Shown here piece by piece: positions 1-7,940 of a DNA stretch of 41,114 nt. The DNA is taken from assembly GCF_004923255.1 (NCBI RefSeq), contig NZ_QYRT01000034.1:1-41114 (forward strand), read 5' to 3'. Within the stretch, counting starts at the first letter, position 1; each line of letters starts with the position of its first letter. Source of the DNA: Subtercola vilae (GTDB lineage: Bacteria > Actinomycetota > Actinomycetes > Actinomycetales > Microbacteriaceae). Position numbers and translations under genes: made by a program. A model generated the notes under the pieces. It had not been told where the DNA came from. It made no database searches and saw only the letters and a program-made list of their open reading frames with translations.

Positions 1-201
1 CTCAGCCACCTCCCCAGCCAACCGCACACGCAACCCGTCCACAAGACGGCCCAGCTTCTCTGCGTCTGCGATCCGTGACAACAACGCTTCATCGGCAAGC
101 CCGAAGGGCGCGGCAGCCCCACACCACGACGACAGCAGACCAACCAGCTCGCCGAAGCTCGCCGCGTCAGCAGCAGGAGAAGTGATGGCCGATTCGTTCA
201 T
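1..201 (-). CDS. DUF222/HNH endonuclease-type protein, N-terminal part (partial)
   Basis: The reverse strand is open from an ATG at 201 to the window edge (67 codons, 3' end missing). The peptide has a short acidic and Ala-rich start, then a helix with the pattern LLSRIADAEKLGRLVDGLRV, followed by RLAGEVAE. That pattern is what I recognise from the N-terminal DUF222 region of the 13E12-repeat/HNH endonuclease proteins that occur in many copies in Microbacteriaceae and mycobacteria. The HNH domain itself would lie outside the window and is not seen. Its start lies 126 bp beyond the stop of the gntR-type gene, on the same strand. Family assignment rests on one helix and on the actinobacterial context. 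Confidence 0.6.
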   Translation of the reverse strand, partial: MNESAITSPAADAASFGELVGLLSSWCGAAAPFGLADEALLSRIADAEKLGRLVDGLRVRLAGEVAE

Positions 202-265
202 GACCCAAGTCAACCACCAACCACTGACATTCACTCAACATTTAGGGCCCATATCGACCCTCTCA

Positions 266-289
266 GAAAAGAATCTCAAAATTCTTTTC
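266..289. terminator. AT-rich inverted repeat between gntR-type gene and DUF222 gene
   Basis: GAAAAGAAT (266-274) and ATTCTTTTC (281-289) form a perfect 9-bp stem with a 6-nt loop. It lies just downstream of the regulator's stop on the reverse strand and is strikingly AT-rich for this genome. The T-rich descending arm is compatible with an intrinsic terminator for the regulator; an operator for the DUF222 gene is the alternative. Confidence 0.5.
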
Positions 290-327
290 CGGCAGGTCAA
301 GCAACAACGACAAACGACTCAAACGAC

Positions 328-975
328 TCAAACAATGGTGCTGAGCCGCCCATACCCCGACCCGATGTGCACGTCGATGAGCTGCTCGAACGCGGGGTCG
401 TGCCGCTTCAGGATGGCCTCGATGAGTTCGGCATGCTCTTCGACGATGATGTTGTGATAGTCGTCGACTTTGACCCGTCGAGCCAGCAGGAAGAGAGCGA
501 CCTGCCATTTGATGGCGGTCCAGGCGGTGTAGAGGCGGGAGTGGTCAGCCATGATGAAGACCCGCTCGTGAAAGTCGAGGTCGAGGCGCACGAGTTTGGC
601 CTTCTGATCGCTTTTCACGGCGAACTGCATGTCGGCGATGATCGCGTTGAGGTCGGTGATGGCCTCGGGGGTGACGCGTTCCATGGCGCGCGCCCAAGCG
701 AGCTTCTCGAGTGAGATGCGCAGGGTGGAGAGCTCGAGAAAGTCTTGCTGGGAGAGCGTGACGACTGACGCGCCCTTGTAAGGGAGTGAGACGACGAGGC
801 CCTCTTGTTCAAGATGCAGCAGCGCTTCGCGGATGGGGGCCCGGCTGACACCGAGGGTGGTCGAGAGGCTCACTTCGCTGAGCCGCTCGCCTTGGGTGAG
901 GCGCCCTTCGAGTATCTCTTCGCGCAACTCGTTGACTGCTGCGCCAGAGAGGCCAGCTCGGGAGAGTGTGTCCAT
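328..975 (-). CDS. GntR-family transcriptional regulator, FCD (FadR-like) subfamily
   Basis: This 215-aa protein has an N-terminal winged helix-turn-helix (about residues 10-75; ILEGRLTQGERLSEVSLSTTLGVSRAPIREAL pattern in pieces) and a C-terminal all-helical FCD ligand domain (about 80-210). Candidate metal/ligand residues of FCD proteins are present: D and H in LDLDFHERVF, H in EEHAELIEAI and H in IDVHIG. It is divergent from the ten-gene transporter/peptidase operon, with a palindrome of GntR type (1010-1025) in the shared promoter region, so it probably represses that operon until an effector, perhaps an acidic metabolite of the pathway, binds. A 9-bp tandem repeat AAACGACTC (312-329) abuts its stop. 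Confidence 0.9.
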   Translation of the reverse strand: MDTLSRAGLSGAAVNELREEILEGRLTQGERLSEVSLSTTLGVSRAPIREALLHLEQEGLVVSLPYKGASVVTLSQQDFLELSTLRISLEKLAWARAMERVTPEAITDLNAIIADMQFAVKSDQKAKLVRLDLDFHERVFIMADHSRLYTAWTAIKWQVALFLLARRVKVDDYHNIIVEEHAELIEAILKRHDPAFEQLIDVHIGSGYGRLSTIV

Positions 976-1009
976 GCGAATACCTTACCGACAAAATCTG
1001 CTGCGTAGT

Positions 1010-1025
1010 AGATTGTCGACAGTCT
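1010..1025. promoter_or_regulatory. Candidate GntR operator upstream of the transporter operon
   Basis: AGATTGTCGACAGTCT is a 16-bp palindrome with a single mismatched pair, centred on TGTCGACA. It fits the T.GT-N-AC.A style of FadR-subfamily GntR operators. The 11-mer TTGTCGACAGT within it (1013-1023) recurs exactly at 15583-15593 upstream of the aminotransferase operon. It lies 35 bp from the regulator's start and 97 bp from the binding-protein start. Confidence 0.7.
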
Positions 1026-1040
1026 GCAGATTTGTGCTAG
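1013..1040 (+). promoter_or_regulatory. Possible promoter of the transporter operon
   Basis: TTGTCG (1013-1018) and TGCTAG (1035-1040) with a 16-nt spacer resemble a sigma-70 -35/-10 pair. The -35 element would lie inside the palindromic operator, which is the expected arrangement for repression. Only sequence resemblance supports this. Confidence 0.35.
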
Positions 1041-1121
1041 CGTGGCTCAATCAACAGCGCTTCAGATCAGTCGGTTGCTTGCTCCCTCAGGAGTCCGACT
1101 CCAAGAGATTAGGGGTAATTC

Positions 1122-2765
1122 GTGAAACGAAGCTTGCGAGTCGGGCTGCTGGGAGCAGCTCTGGCGATCGCACTGACAGCCTGCACCGCAGCCGGCACCT
1201 CCGGCACCTCCAGCACCGCGGGGGGAGGCTCGGCCAGCGCCGCCACTGCCCTCTATGGCGGAACAATGACCACCGCCGCTGCGTCTGATCCGGAGACCTT
1301 CGACCCAGCCGTCTGTACCGGAGCCACCTGCTGGAACATCATGCGCATGGTGTTCGACCGCCTGTACGACTACGACGGTTCGACGAGCAACCTGAAGCTG
1401 CAGGCCGCAGCTGACTTCCCCTCTGTCAGCGCCGATGGCCTCACGTACACGATGAAGCTCAAGTCGGGCCTGACCTTCTCGAACGGGGCCCCTGTCACCG
1501 CGAAAGACGTGGCCTACTCGTACGCTCGCGTTCTCGACCCCGCCACCAAGGCCGGGCTCGCCGAGTTCTGGAAGGGCATCGCCGGTGCTGACGCGTACGC
1601 TGCGAACCCGACCGGTCTGCCGAGCGGCATCGTGGTCGTCGACGATCTGACCCTCGCTATCACCTTGACCGCACCGAACTCGTCGTTCAAGTACGTGCTG
1701 GCGATGCCGGCCGGCTCGATCATCCCGTCGGGTACCGGTTCGACCGTCAGCACCGCTCCTGTTGGTTCTGGCCCGTTCACGCTGGCGAAGTTCGAGCCCG
1801 GCGTGCAGGTCATGCTCGACCGCAACCCGAAGTACTGGGATTCGCCGCGGCCGTACGTCGACCACGTGCACATGATTCTCGGTGTCGACCCCGACAATCA
1901 GGTGCTGATGCTGCAGAAGGGCGACATCGACCTGATGGGCAGCCCCATTCCGCCGGCGAAGTTTCTTCAGGTGACCACAGACGCCAAGTACAAGGCCCAG
2001 ATCGTGACGATCGAGAAGCCGAGCACGTACTACCTGACGATGAACATGAACACGCCTCCGTTCAACAATCCGAAGGTTCGCGAGGCCGTTTCGTACGCTT
2101 TCGACCGCACGGGCCTGCTGAAGCTGGTCAATGGCCAGGGCAAGCCGGCGACCGAGTTCATTCCGCCGGGAGTGCTCGGCAACTCGGGCGAGACCATGAC
2201 GCAGGATCAGAACGTGGCCAAGGCGAAGTCGCTGCTGGCCGAAGCCGGCTACCCGAATGGCTTCGACACGCAGTTCTACGCCTGGAACGTGGCACCCTTC
2301 TCGGCACTCGCGCCGCAGATGCAGCAAGATCTGAAGGCCATCGGCATCAACGCCGACCTTCAGACTCTCGCACCGAACACGTTCTCTGAGCTGGCCGGTT
2401 CGGGCAAGGCGCCGCTGGCGCTGACCTTCTGGGTTGCCGACTACCCCGAAGGCTCTGACTTCCTCCAAGCGCTGCTCTCGTGTGCGACGGCTGTGCCCCA
2501 GGGCCAGAACTTCGCCTACTACTGCAACCCTGCGATGGATGCGGATGTCCAGCAGGCGCTCGCCGCAACCGACCCGGCCACGGCCACCGCGAAGTACACC
2601 GATGCGTCGAAGCTCATGCTCGCCGACAACCCGGTTGTTCCCCTGTACTTCGGAACCAAGACCGAGATCCGCGGTGCGAATGTGGGCAACTACTTCCCGC
2701 AGCCGATCTGGGGCTGGGACATGGCCGAGTACTGGAAGGCTGACGGTACGAGCTCTCGCTCGTAG
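1122..2765 (+). CDS. ABC transporter substrate-binding lipoprotein, peptide-type (SBP_bac_5)
   Basis: A 547-aa cluster-C binding protein of the dipeptide/oligopeptide/nickel class. The first 21 residues are a lipoprotein signal with lipobox LTAC (Cys21), then a Thr/Ser/Gly linker. The mature part carries the family's marks: YGGTMTTAAASDPETFDP near the start, YTMKLKSGLTFSNGAPVTAKDVAYSY around residue 110-135, and PKVREAVSYAFDR in the second lobe. It starts at GTG 1122 behind AGGGGT (1111-1116). It is the first gene of the operon and would capture the substrate outside the membrane for the permease/ATPase set that follows. The substrate cannot be read from sequence; the family binds peptides, opines, nickel chelates and some sugars. 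Confidence 0.93.
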   Translation: MKRSLRVGLLGAALAIALTACTAAGTSGTSSTAGGGSASAATALYGGTMTTAAASDPETFDPAVCTGATCWNIMRMVFDRLYDYDGSTSNLKLQAAADFPSVSADGLTYTMKLKSGLTFSNGAPVTAKDVAYSYARVLDPATKAGLAEFWKGIAGADAYAANPTGLPSGIVVVDDLTLAITLTAPNSSFKYVLAMPAGSIIPSGTGSTVSTAPVGSGPFTLAKFEPGVQVMLDRNPKYWDSPRPYVDHVHMILGVDPDNQVLMLQKGDIDLMGSPIPPAKFLQVTTDAKYKAQIVTIEKPSTYYLTMNMNTPPFNNPKVREAVSYAFDRTGLLKLVNGQGKPATEFIPPGVLGNSGETMTQDQNVAKAKSLLAEAGYPNGFDTQFYAWNVAPFSALAPQMQQDLKAIGINADLQTLAPNTFSELAGSGKAPLALTFWVADYPEGSDFLQALLSCATAVPQGQNFAYYCNPAMDADVQQALAATDPATATAKYTDASKLMLADNPVVPLYFGTKTEIRGANVGNYFPQPIWGWDMAEYWKADGTSSRS

Positions 2766-2799
2766 CGGCGCCACAGCGCCGCAGCCTCGCCACGAAACC

Positions 2800-2839
2800 G
2801 CGCCGTTGCCGGTGGCCCTCCTGCCATCGGCAACGGCGC
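2800..2839 (+). terminator. Hairpin between binding-protein and ATPase genes (attenuator or mRNA-stabilising)
   Basis: GCGCCGTTGCCG (2800-2811) pairs perfectly with CGGCAACGGCGC (2828-2839), and the stem continues inward through GTGGC/GCCAT (one G-U pair) to a 6-nt loop, about 17 bp in all. There is no U-run. In binding-protein operons such hairpins commonly cause partial termination or protect the upstream mRNA, so the binding protein is made in excess over the membrane parts. Confidence 0.7.
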
Positions 2840-2860
2840 TCCCTCCCGAAAGGAAGCGCA

Positions 2861-3877
2861 ATGTCAGCTCTTCTCGAAGTCTCCGATCTTGTTGTCGACT
2901 TTCCGACCGCTGCAGACGGTGTGTTCCACGCCGTCGATTCGGTCTCGTTCACAGTGAGTGCCGGCGAGCGAGTGGGCATTGTCGGCGAATCCGGTTCGGG
3001 TAAGTCACTCACCTCGCAGGCGCTCATGCGCCTCGTGCCCGAACCCGGTACGGTCTCGTCGGGCTCGGTGCTGTTCGAGGGCGCCGACGTGATGGCGTTC
3101 AGCGCGAAGAAGCTGCAGAAGTGGCGCGGTTCACAGACCGCCATGGTCTTTCAAGACCCGATGTCGAGCCTCAACCCGCTGATGCGTATCGGCCGTCAGA
3201 TCACCGAATCGTTGCAGAAGCACCTCGGCTTGTCGAAGGCCGAGAGCCGCACCCGCGCCATCGAACTGTTGCAGCGCGTAGGCATTCCCGATGCCGAGTC
3301 GCGCCTGAGCGACTTTCCGGGCGCGTTCTCGGGCGGCATGCGCCAGCGCGTGTGCATCGCCATCGCCACCGCCTGCTCGCCCAAGCTGATCATCGCCGAC
3401 GAGCCCACTACGGCCCTCGACGTGACCGTGCAGGCGCAGGTTCTCGACCTGCTCGACCACATGGCCACCGAGCTGAACACCGGCGTCATTCTGATCAGCC
3501 ACGATCTCGGCGTCATCTCGAGTTTCTGCGACCGCATCCTGGTCATGTACGCGGGCCGCATCGTCGAAGAGGGCACTGCCGAGCAGATCGTGGGCGACCC
3601 ACAGCATCCCTACACAAAGGCCCTGCTGAGTTCCATTCTGCGGCTCTCCGAACCCATCCCCCGGCGACTGAAGCCGATCAGCGGTGCCCCGCCCTTGGCG
3701 GGTCAGCGGGCATCCGGATGCTCCTTCGCCCCTCGATGCGCTCTGGCGATCGATGCCTGCAGAACCCTCGACCCTGCTCTCGTGCCCGCGTCGAACGCCA
3801 GCCCGGGCCAGAGGGTGGCGTGCGGAGTGGCCGCACCTGCAGCCTTCGAACTGGCAGATGAGGTGACCGCAGCATGA
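2861..3877 (+). CDS. ABC transporter ATP-binding protein, DppD/OppD type
   Basis: A 338-aa nucleotide-binding subunit of the peptide-transporter class. Walker A is GESGSGKS (42-49), the signature FSGGMRQRV starts near 156, Walker B LIIADEP lies at 176-182, and the switch His is in LISHDLG. The C-terminal oligopeptide-transporter extension is present with GCSFAPRC and a later Cys. AAAGGAAG just upstream is a good ribosome site. It overlaps the next ATPase gene by ATGA. It would pair with the DppF-like subunit as a heterodimer that powers the two permeases downstream. Confidence 0.94.
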   Translation: MSALLEVSDLVVDFPTAADGVFHAVDSVSFTVSAGERVGIVGESGSGKSLTSQALMRLVPEPGTVSSGSVLFEGADVMAFSAKKLQKWRGSQTAMVFQDPMSSLNPLMRIGRQITESLQKHLGLSKAESRTRAIELLQRVGIPDAESRLSDFPGAFSGGMRQRVCIAIATACSPKLIIADEPTTALDVTVQAQVLDLLDHMATELNTGVILISHDLGVISSFCDRILVMYAGRIVEEGTAEQIVGDPQHPYTKALLSSILRLSEPIPRRLKPISGAPPLAGQRASGCSFAPRCALAIDACRTLDPALVPASNASPGQRVACGVAAPAAFELADEVTAA

Positions 3878-4869
3878 GCACCGTTCTTTTGGAGGTCGAC
3901 GACCTCGAGGTCACCTTTCGGCGCTCGGCCGGCCCCGGTCGACGGGCGGCATCGGTTCCGGCAGTGCGTGGGGTGAGTTTTCAGCTCGAGGCTGGAACCA
4001 CGCTCGGCATCGCCGGGGAGTCCGGCTCGGGCAAGAGCACCATCGCCCGCACGCTGATGGGCATCAACAAGCCCTCTGGCGGGTCGATGCGGCTGAACGG
4101 CGCCGATGTGGGGGCTCTGCGCGGCCGGGAACTTGCTCAGTACCGCCAGACAATGCAGATGATCTTTCAAGACCCGTACGACTCGCTCGACCCACGCATG
4201 AAGGTGTCAGAGACGCTGCTCGAGGCGATCAAGCTGCGAAAGAACAAGCCGGCCAGCCCGTTGAACGAGGTCTACCAGCTGCTCGAGAAGGTAGGGCTGT
4301 CGAAGAGCTTCGCCTCCCGGCGACCGCGCGAGCTCTCGGGCGGCCAGCGCCAGCGGGTGTCGATCGCCCGTGCGCTGTGCGTCGACCCGCGCCTCATTCT
4401 CTGCGACGAGGCCGTCTCGGCACTCGACGTCTCGGTGCGTGCGCAGGTGCTGAACCTGCTGAAGGACCTGCAGGAAGACCTGGGGCTCGCGTACCTCTTC
4501 ATCTCGCACGACCTTTCGACGCTGCGGTTCATGGCCGACTACGTGGGCATCATGTACCTCGGCAAGATCGTCGAGCTCGGCACCCGTGACGAGATCTTCG
4601 AGCGCCCCCAGCACCCGTACACGCGTGCCCTGCTCTCGGCTGTGCCCGAACCCGTGGTCATCGACCGAACGGTTCGGTTGCCGCGGGTGCGGCTGACGGG
4701 TGAGCCGCCGAGTTCGACCAACCCGCCGACGGGCTGCAGCTTTCACCCGCGCTGCCCGCTGGCCCAGGAGATCTGCCGAACGACCGCCCCCGCCCGCCGG
4801 GTGACGTCGTCGGGCCAGCTCGCGGCCTGCCACTTCGCCGAACCCGAATTGGTGGTGGCAGAAGCATGA
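3874..4869 (+). CDS. ABC transporter ATP-binding protein, DppF/OppF type
   Basis: A 331-aa second ATPase of the importer. Walker A GESGSGKST has its Lys at residue 54; the signature is LSGGQRQRV; Walker B is LILCDEAVSALDV, where the usual Pro after DE is replaced by Ala; and LFISHDLSTLRFM holds the switch His. The C-terminal extension carries GCSFHPRCPLAQEIC. It overlaps both neighbours by 4 nt (ATGA), so translation is probably coupled. Its role is ATP hydrolysis on the inner face of the membrane together with the preceding subunit. Confidence 0.94.
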   Translation: MSTVLLEVDDLEVTFRRSAGPGRRAASVPAVRGVSFQLEAGTTLGIAGESGSGKSTIARTLMGINKPSGGSMRLNGADVGALRGRELAQYRQTMQMIFQDPYDSLDPRMKVSETLLEAIKLRKNKPASPLNEVYQLLEKVGLSKSFASRRPRELSGGQRQRVSIARALCVDPRLILCDEAVSALDVSVRAQVLNLLKDLQEDLGLAYLFISHDLSTLRFMADYVGIMYLGKIVELGTRDEIFERPQHPYTRALLSAVPEPVVIDRTVRLPRVRLTGEPPSSTNPPTGCSFHPRCPLAQEICRTTAPARRVTSSGQLAACHFAEPELVVAEA

Positions 4870-5789
4870 GCGAGGCAGTTCCCGCCGCGGCGGCCGTCGA
4901 CCCGCTCGCCCTCGGTGACAAGCCGGTGCGAGCCCGCGAAGTGCTGCGCAGCCTGAAGAAAGACCCTGCGGCCCTCGCTTCGATCGTGGTTCTGCTCGCG
5001 CTCGCTGTGATCGCTCTCGCCGCCCCGCTGCTCTCGCCGCACGACCCCCTGCAGACGTTTCCCGACATCGGGCTCGGCCCGCAGGGCCAGCCGCTGCCGC
5101 CCGGAACCCCCGGCTTTCTGCTCGGCACCGACGCGCTCGGGCGCGACGTGCTCTCTCGCCTCATCTACGGCGCGCAGGTCTCGCTCGTGATCGGCATCGT
5201 GGCCAACGGGCTCGCCACGGCTTTCGGAGTTCTGGTCGGCATCGTGGCCGGGTACTTCGGCGGCGTGGTCGAGGCCATTCTGATGAGAATCACCGACGTG
5301 GTCATTTCGTTTCCGATCCTGCTGCTGTGCACTGCGCTGATTGCCGTGACCACGCGCAGCACGTTCAACGTCATCATCGTGATCGCACTCATCTACTGGA
5401 CGACGCTCGCCCGCATCATCCGGAGCATGGTGGTGTCGTTGAAGGAGCGCGAGTTCGTGGTGGCCTCGCAGACGCTCGGGCTCTCGCACCGCTCGATCAT
5501 GTGGCGGCACATTCTGCCGCACCTGGTGCCGGCCATCATCGTGTACACGACGCTCGGTGTGGCCTCGAGCATTCTGATCGAGAGCGCGCTGTCGTTTCTC
5601 GGCATCGGGGTTCCCATACCGCAACCCTCGTGGGGCCAGATGATCTCCGACGGCAGTACGTACTTTCAGATCGCCCCGTGGATGCTCTTCATTCCTGGCA
5701 TCTGCCTCATTCTGACCGTGATGGCGTTCAACCTGGTGGGCGACTGGCTCTCTGACATGTTGAACTCCCAGACCCCGCTGGCGAGGTGA
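4866..5789 (+). CDS. ABC transporter permease, DppC type
   Basis: A 307-aa inner-membrane permease of the BPD_transp_1 class with the DppC/OppC N-terminal segment. The first membrane helix is at about 38-60. The diagnostic LLGTDALGRDVLSRLIYGAQ lies near 88-107, and the EAA loop (VVASQTLGLSHRSIMWRHILPH) precedes the last helices. The gene overlaps the second ATPase by 4 nt and is followed after 4 nt by the other permease. Its position after the ATPases, and the C-before-B order, differ from the classical dppABCDF order but are seen in many catabolic importers. Confidence 0.93.
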   Translation: MSEAVPAAAAVDPLALGDKPVRAREVLRSLKKDPAALASIVVLLALAVIALAAPLLSPHDPLQTFPDIGLGPQGQPLPPGTPGFLLGTDALGRDVLSRLIYGAQVSLVIGIVANGLATAFGVLVGIVAGYFGGVVEAILMRITDVVISFPILLLCTALIAVTTRSTFNVIIVIALIYWTTLARIIRSMVVSLKEREFVVASQTLGLSHRSIMWRHILPHLVPAIIVYTTLGVASSILIESALSFLGIGVPIPQPSWGQMISDGSTYFQIAPWMLFIPGICLILTVMAFNLVGDWLSDMLNSQTPLAR

Positions 5790-5793
5790 CGGC

Positions 5794-6726
5794 ATGATCT
5801 GGTGGATTCTGCGACGGCTCGGGCAGATGCTGATCGTTCTGTTCGGCGTCGTCAGCCTGGCCTTTCTGTTGGTCTATGCCGTGCCGGCCGACCCTGCGTC
5901 GACCCTGGCCGGCCCGAATGCGAGCGCGGCGACGATCGCGTCGATCCACGCGCAGCTCGGGCTCGACAACCCCCTCTGGCAGCAGTACTTCGGCTTCATC
6001 GGCCGCCTGCTCACCGGCGACCTCGGCACATCGTATGTGCTGCGCGAGACACCGGTCTTCGGGCGAATCGTCGCGGCGCTGCCGACCACGCTGATGGTGG
6101 CGGTCGGCGGAATCCTGTGGCAGATCATCCTCGGGGTGCCCGCCGGCATCTTCGCCGCATACCGCCGTGGCAGCTGGGTCGACCGGCTGATCACCTTTCT
6201 CTCGCTGATCGGGCTCTCGGCTCCGCCGTTCTGGCTGGGGCTGCTGCTCATCTACTACTTCGCGTTCACCTGGGGCCTGTTTCCGCTGAACGGACTCGGT
6301 AGCCCGGTGTTCTGGTACCTCGTACTGCCCACCTTCACCCTCGGTGCCGGCGGTGGTGCGTGGTACGCCCGCATGACCCGCACGAACATGATCGAGACCC
6401 TCGACTCGCCGTTCGTACGCATGGCGCGGGCGAAGGGGATGCCCGAACGCGTCATTCTCTGGCGACACAGCTTCAGGCACATCGCTATTCCGTTGCTCAC
6501 CATGATCGGCCTCGACTTCGGCTACTTTCTGGGCGGCGTGGTGATCGTCGAGACGGTCTTCGGCCTGAACGGCATCGGCCGGCTCGCTTTCGACGCCATC
6601 TCGAACCTCGACACCCCGATGATCGTGGGCACAGTGCTCTTCGCCGCGATCTTCATCGTGGTCGTGAACTTCATCGTCGACCTTCTGTACTCCGTGATCG
6701 ATCCGCGCGTGCGGCTGAACAGCTGA
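5794..6726 (+). CDS. ABC transporter permease, DppB type
   Basis: A 310-aa permease. The N-terminal DppB-like motif MIWWILRRLGQMLIVLFGVV leads into a periplasmic-side loop with LGLDNPLWQQYFGFI. The EAA loop (RMARAKGMPERVILWRHSFRH) lies at about 207-230, and the C-terminal VIVETVFGLNGIGRLAFDAI is typical. With the DppC-type subunit it forms the translocation path for whatever the lipoprotein binds. The intergenic distance of 4 nt indicates the same transcript. Confidence 0.93.
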   Translation: MIWWILRRLGQMLIVLFGVVSLAFLLVYAVPADPASTLAGPNASAATIASIHAQLGLDNPLWQQYFGFIGRLLTGDLGTSYVLRETPVFGRIVAALPTTLMVAVGGILWQIILGVPAGIFAAYRRGSWVDRLITFLSLIGLSAPPFWLGLLLIYYFAFTWGLFPLNGLGSPVFWYLVLPTFTLGAGGGAWYARMTRTNMIETLDSPFVRMARAKGMPERVILWRHSFRHIAIPLLTMIGLDFGYFLGGVVIVETVFGLNGIGRLAFDAISNLDTPMIVGTVLFAAIFIVVVNFIVDLLYSVIDPRVRLNS

Positions 6727-6752
6727 CGCACCCCACCTAAGGAGATTCACCC

Positions 6753-7940
6753 ATGAACACACCCAAACTTCGCGTGGCCGTCATCGGCGCTGGCCGCTGG
6801 GCCGTACGTTCGCACATCCCCGGCTGGCAGCGCGACCCGCGCGTGGAGGTGGTCGCGCTCGCCGAGATCAACGAAGAAGCCCTGGCCGCGGCCGCCGAGG
6901 AGTTCGGCATCGCCCGCGCCGTGACCGACTACCGCGAGTTGATCAACGACCCCGACATCGACGTCATCGACGTTGCCACCGGCAACCACATGCACTTCGA
7001 GATCTCGATGGCGGCCATCGCCGCCGGCAAGCACGTGCTCTGTGAGAAGCCCGTCAACAGCGACTACCTCGAAACGCGCCGCGCCGCCGCCCTGGCCGCC
7101 GAGATGGGTGTGAAGACCAAGCTCGGCTTCACCTTCAGGTTCGCCCCGGCCATCCAGTTCGCCAAGCACCTCATCGACACTGGGTACATCGGCGAGCCGT
7201 ACATGTTCAACGGCTACGAGCAGAACAGCCAGTGGATCGACCCGCAGACCCCGCTTCGCCAGGTCGACCTCGAGGCTTCGCCCGACCGCATCGCCGTCTC
7301 GTCGATCGAAGGCTATGGCGCACCGATCATCGACATCATGCACTGGTGGGTGGATGCCCCGATGACGAGTGTCGTCGGAACCATGCGCAACTTCGTGCCA
7401 GAGCGCATGGTGCGCGACACCGGCAAGATGCAGGCGATGAACATCGACGACGGCGACATGTGGATCGCCGAATTCGAGAAGAACCGGCTCGCGTCGATTC
7501 AGTCGTCGTACGTCACGGTGGGCAACTACCCCGGCATCGAGGCGCGCATCTACGGCTCCGAGGGTGCGATCATCGTGCGCCTGGTCGAAGAGGCTGGCAT
7601 CTGCCAGACCATCAAGGTGGCCAAGAAGGATTCGGTCGAGTTCGTCGAACTCGAGATTCCGCAGGAGTTCTTTCCTGAGGGCGGCGTGTCGACCGAGCAG
7701 TGGCCGTTCCTCTTCTACTCGAACCTGGTCAAAGACTTCGCCACCGAGATTCTGAGCGGCGACGACTTCAACCAGGGCAACTTCGACCAGGGCGCGCTGG
7801 TGCAGGAGACCATCAACGCCTTCGAGAAGTCGTTCCGCACGCGTGCGTGGTGCGACTTCCCACTGGCCGTCGAGGCCGCTGTTGTCGAGGGTGCTGCCGC
7901 CGGCGACGGTGCCGAGAACCTCGAACTCGCTCGCTCATGA
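6753..7940 (+). CDS. Gfo/Idh/MocA-family NAD(P)-dependent oxidoreductase
   Basis: A 395-aa protein with an N-terminal Rossmann fold (VAVIGAGRWA, glycines 12 and 14) and the family's CEKP motif (E98-K99-P100), whose Lys is usually catalytic. A C-terminal beta-sheet domain follows. AAGGAGA upstream is a strong ribosome site. Family members oxidise or reduce sugars, inositols, and in some cases imines or amino sugars with a tightly bound nicotinamide. Being encoded between an importer and TldD/E, it probably acts on the imported molecule or a product of its cleavage; its substrate cannot be inferred more closely. Its stop overlaps the tldD start (ATGA). Confidence 0.9.
   Translation: MNTPKLRVAVIGAGRWAVRSHIPGWQRDPRVEVVALAEINEEALAAAAEEFGIARAVTDYRELINDPDIDVIDVATGNHMHFEISMAAIAAGKHVLCEKPVNSDYLETRRAAALAAEMGVKTKLGFTFRFAPAIQFAKHLIDTGYIGEPYMFNGYEQNSQWIDPQTPLRQVDLEASPDRIAVSSIEGYGAPIIDIMHWWVDAPMTSVVGTMRNFVPERMVRDTGKMQAMNIDDGDMWIAEFEKNRLASIQSSYVTVGNYPGIEARIYGSEGAIIVRLVEEAGICQTIKVAKKDSVEFVELEIPQEFFPEGGVSTEQWPFLFYSNLVKDFATEILSGDDFNQGNFDQGALVQETINAFEKSFRTRAWCDFPLAVEAAVVEGAAAGDGAENLELARS

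Noticed and set aside
1062-2861. A 599-codon open frame on the reverse strand across the binding-protein gene
   Set aside because: The peptide is Arg/Val/Gly-rich with no domain, as expected for the antisense of a high-GC gene; the forward strand encodes a clear binding protein with lipobox.
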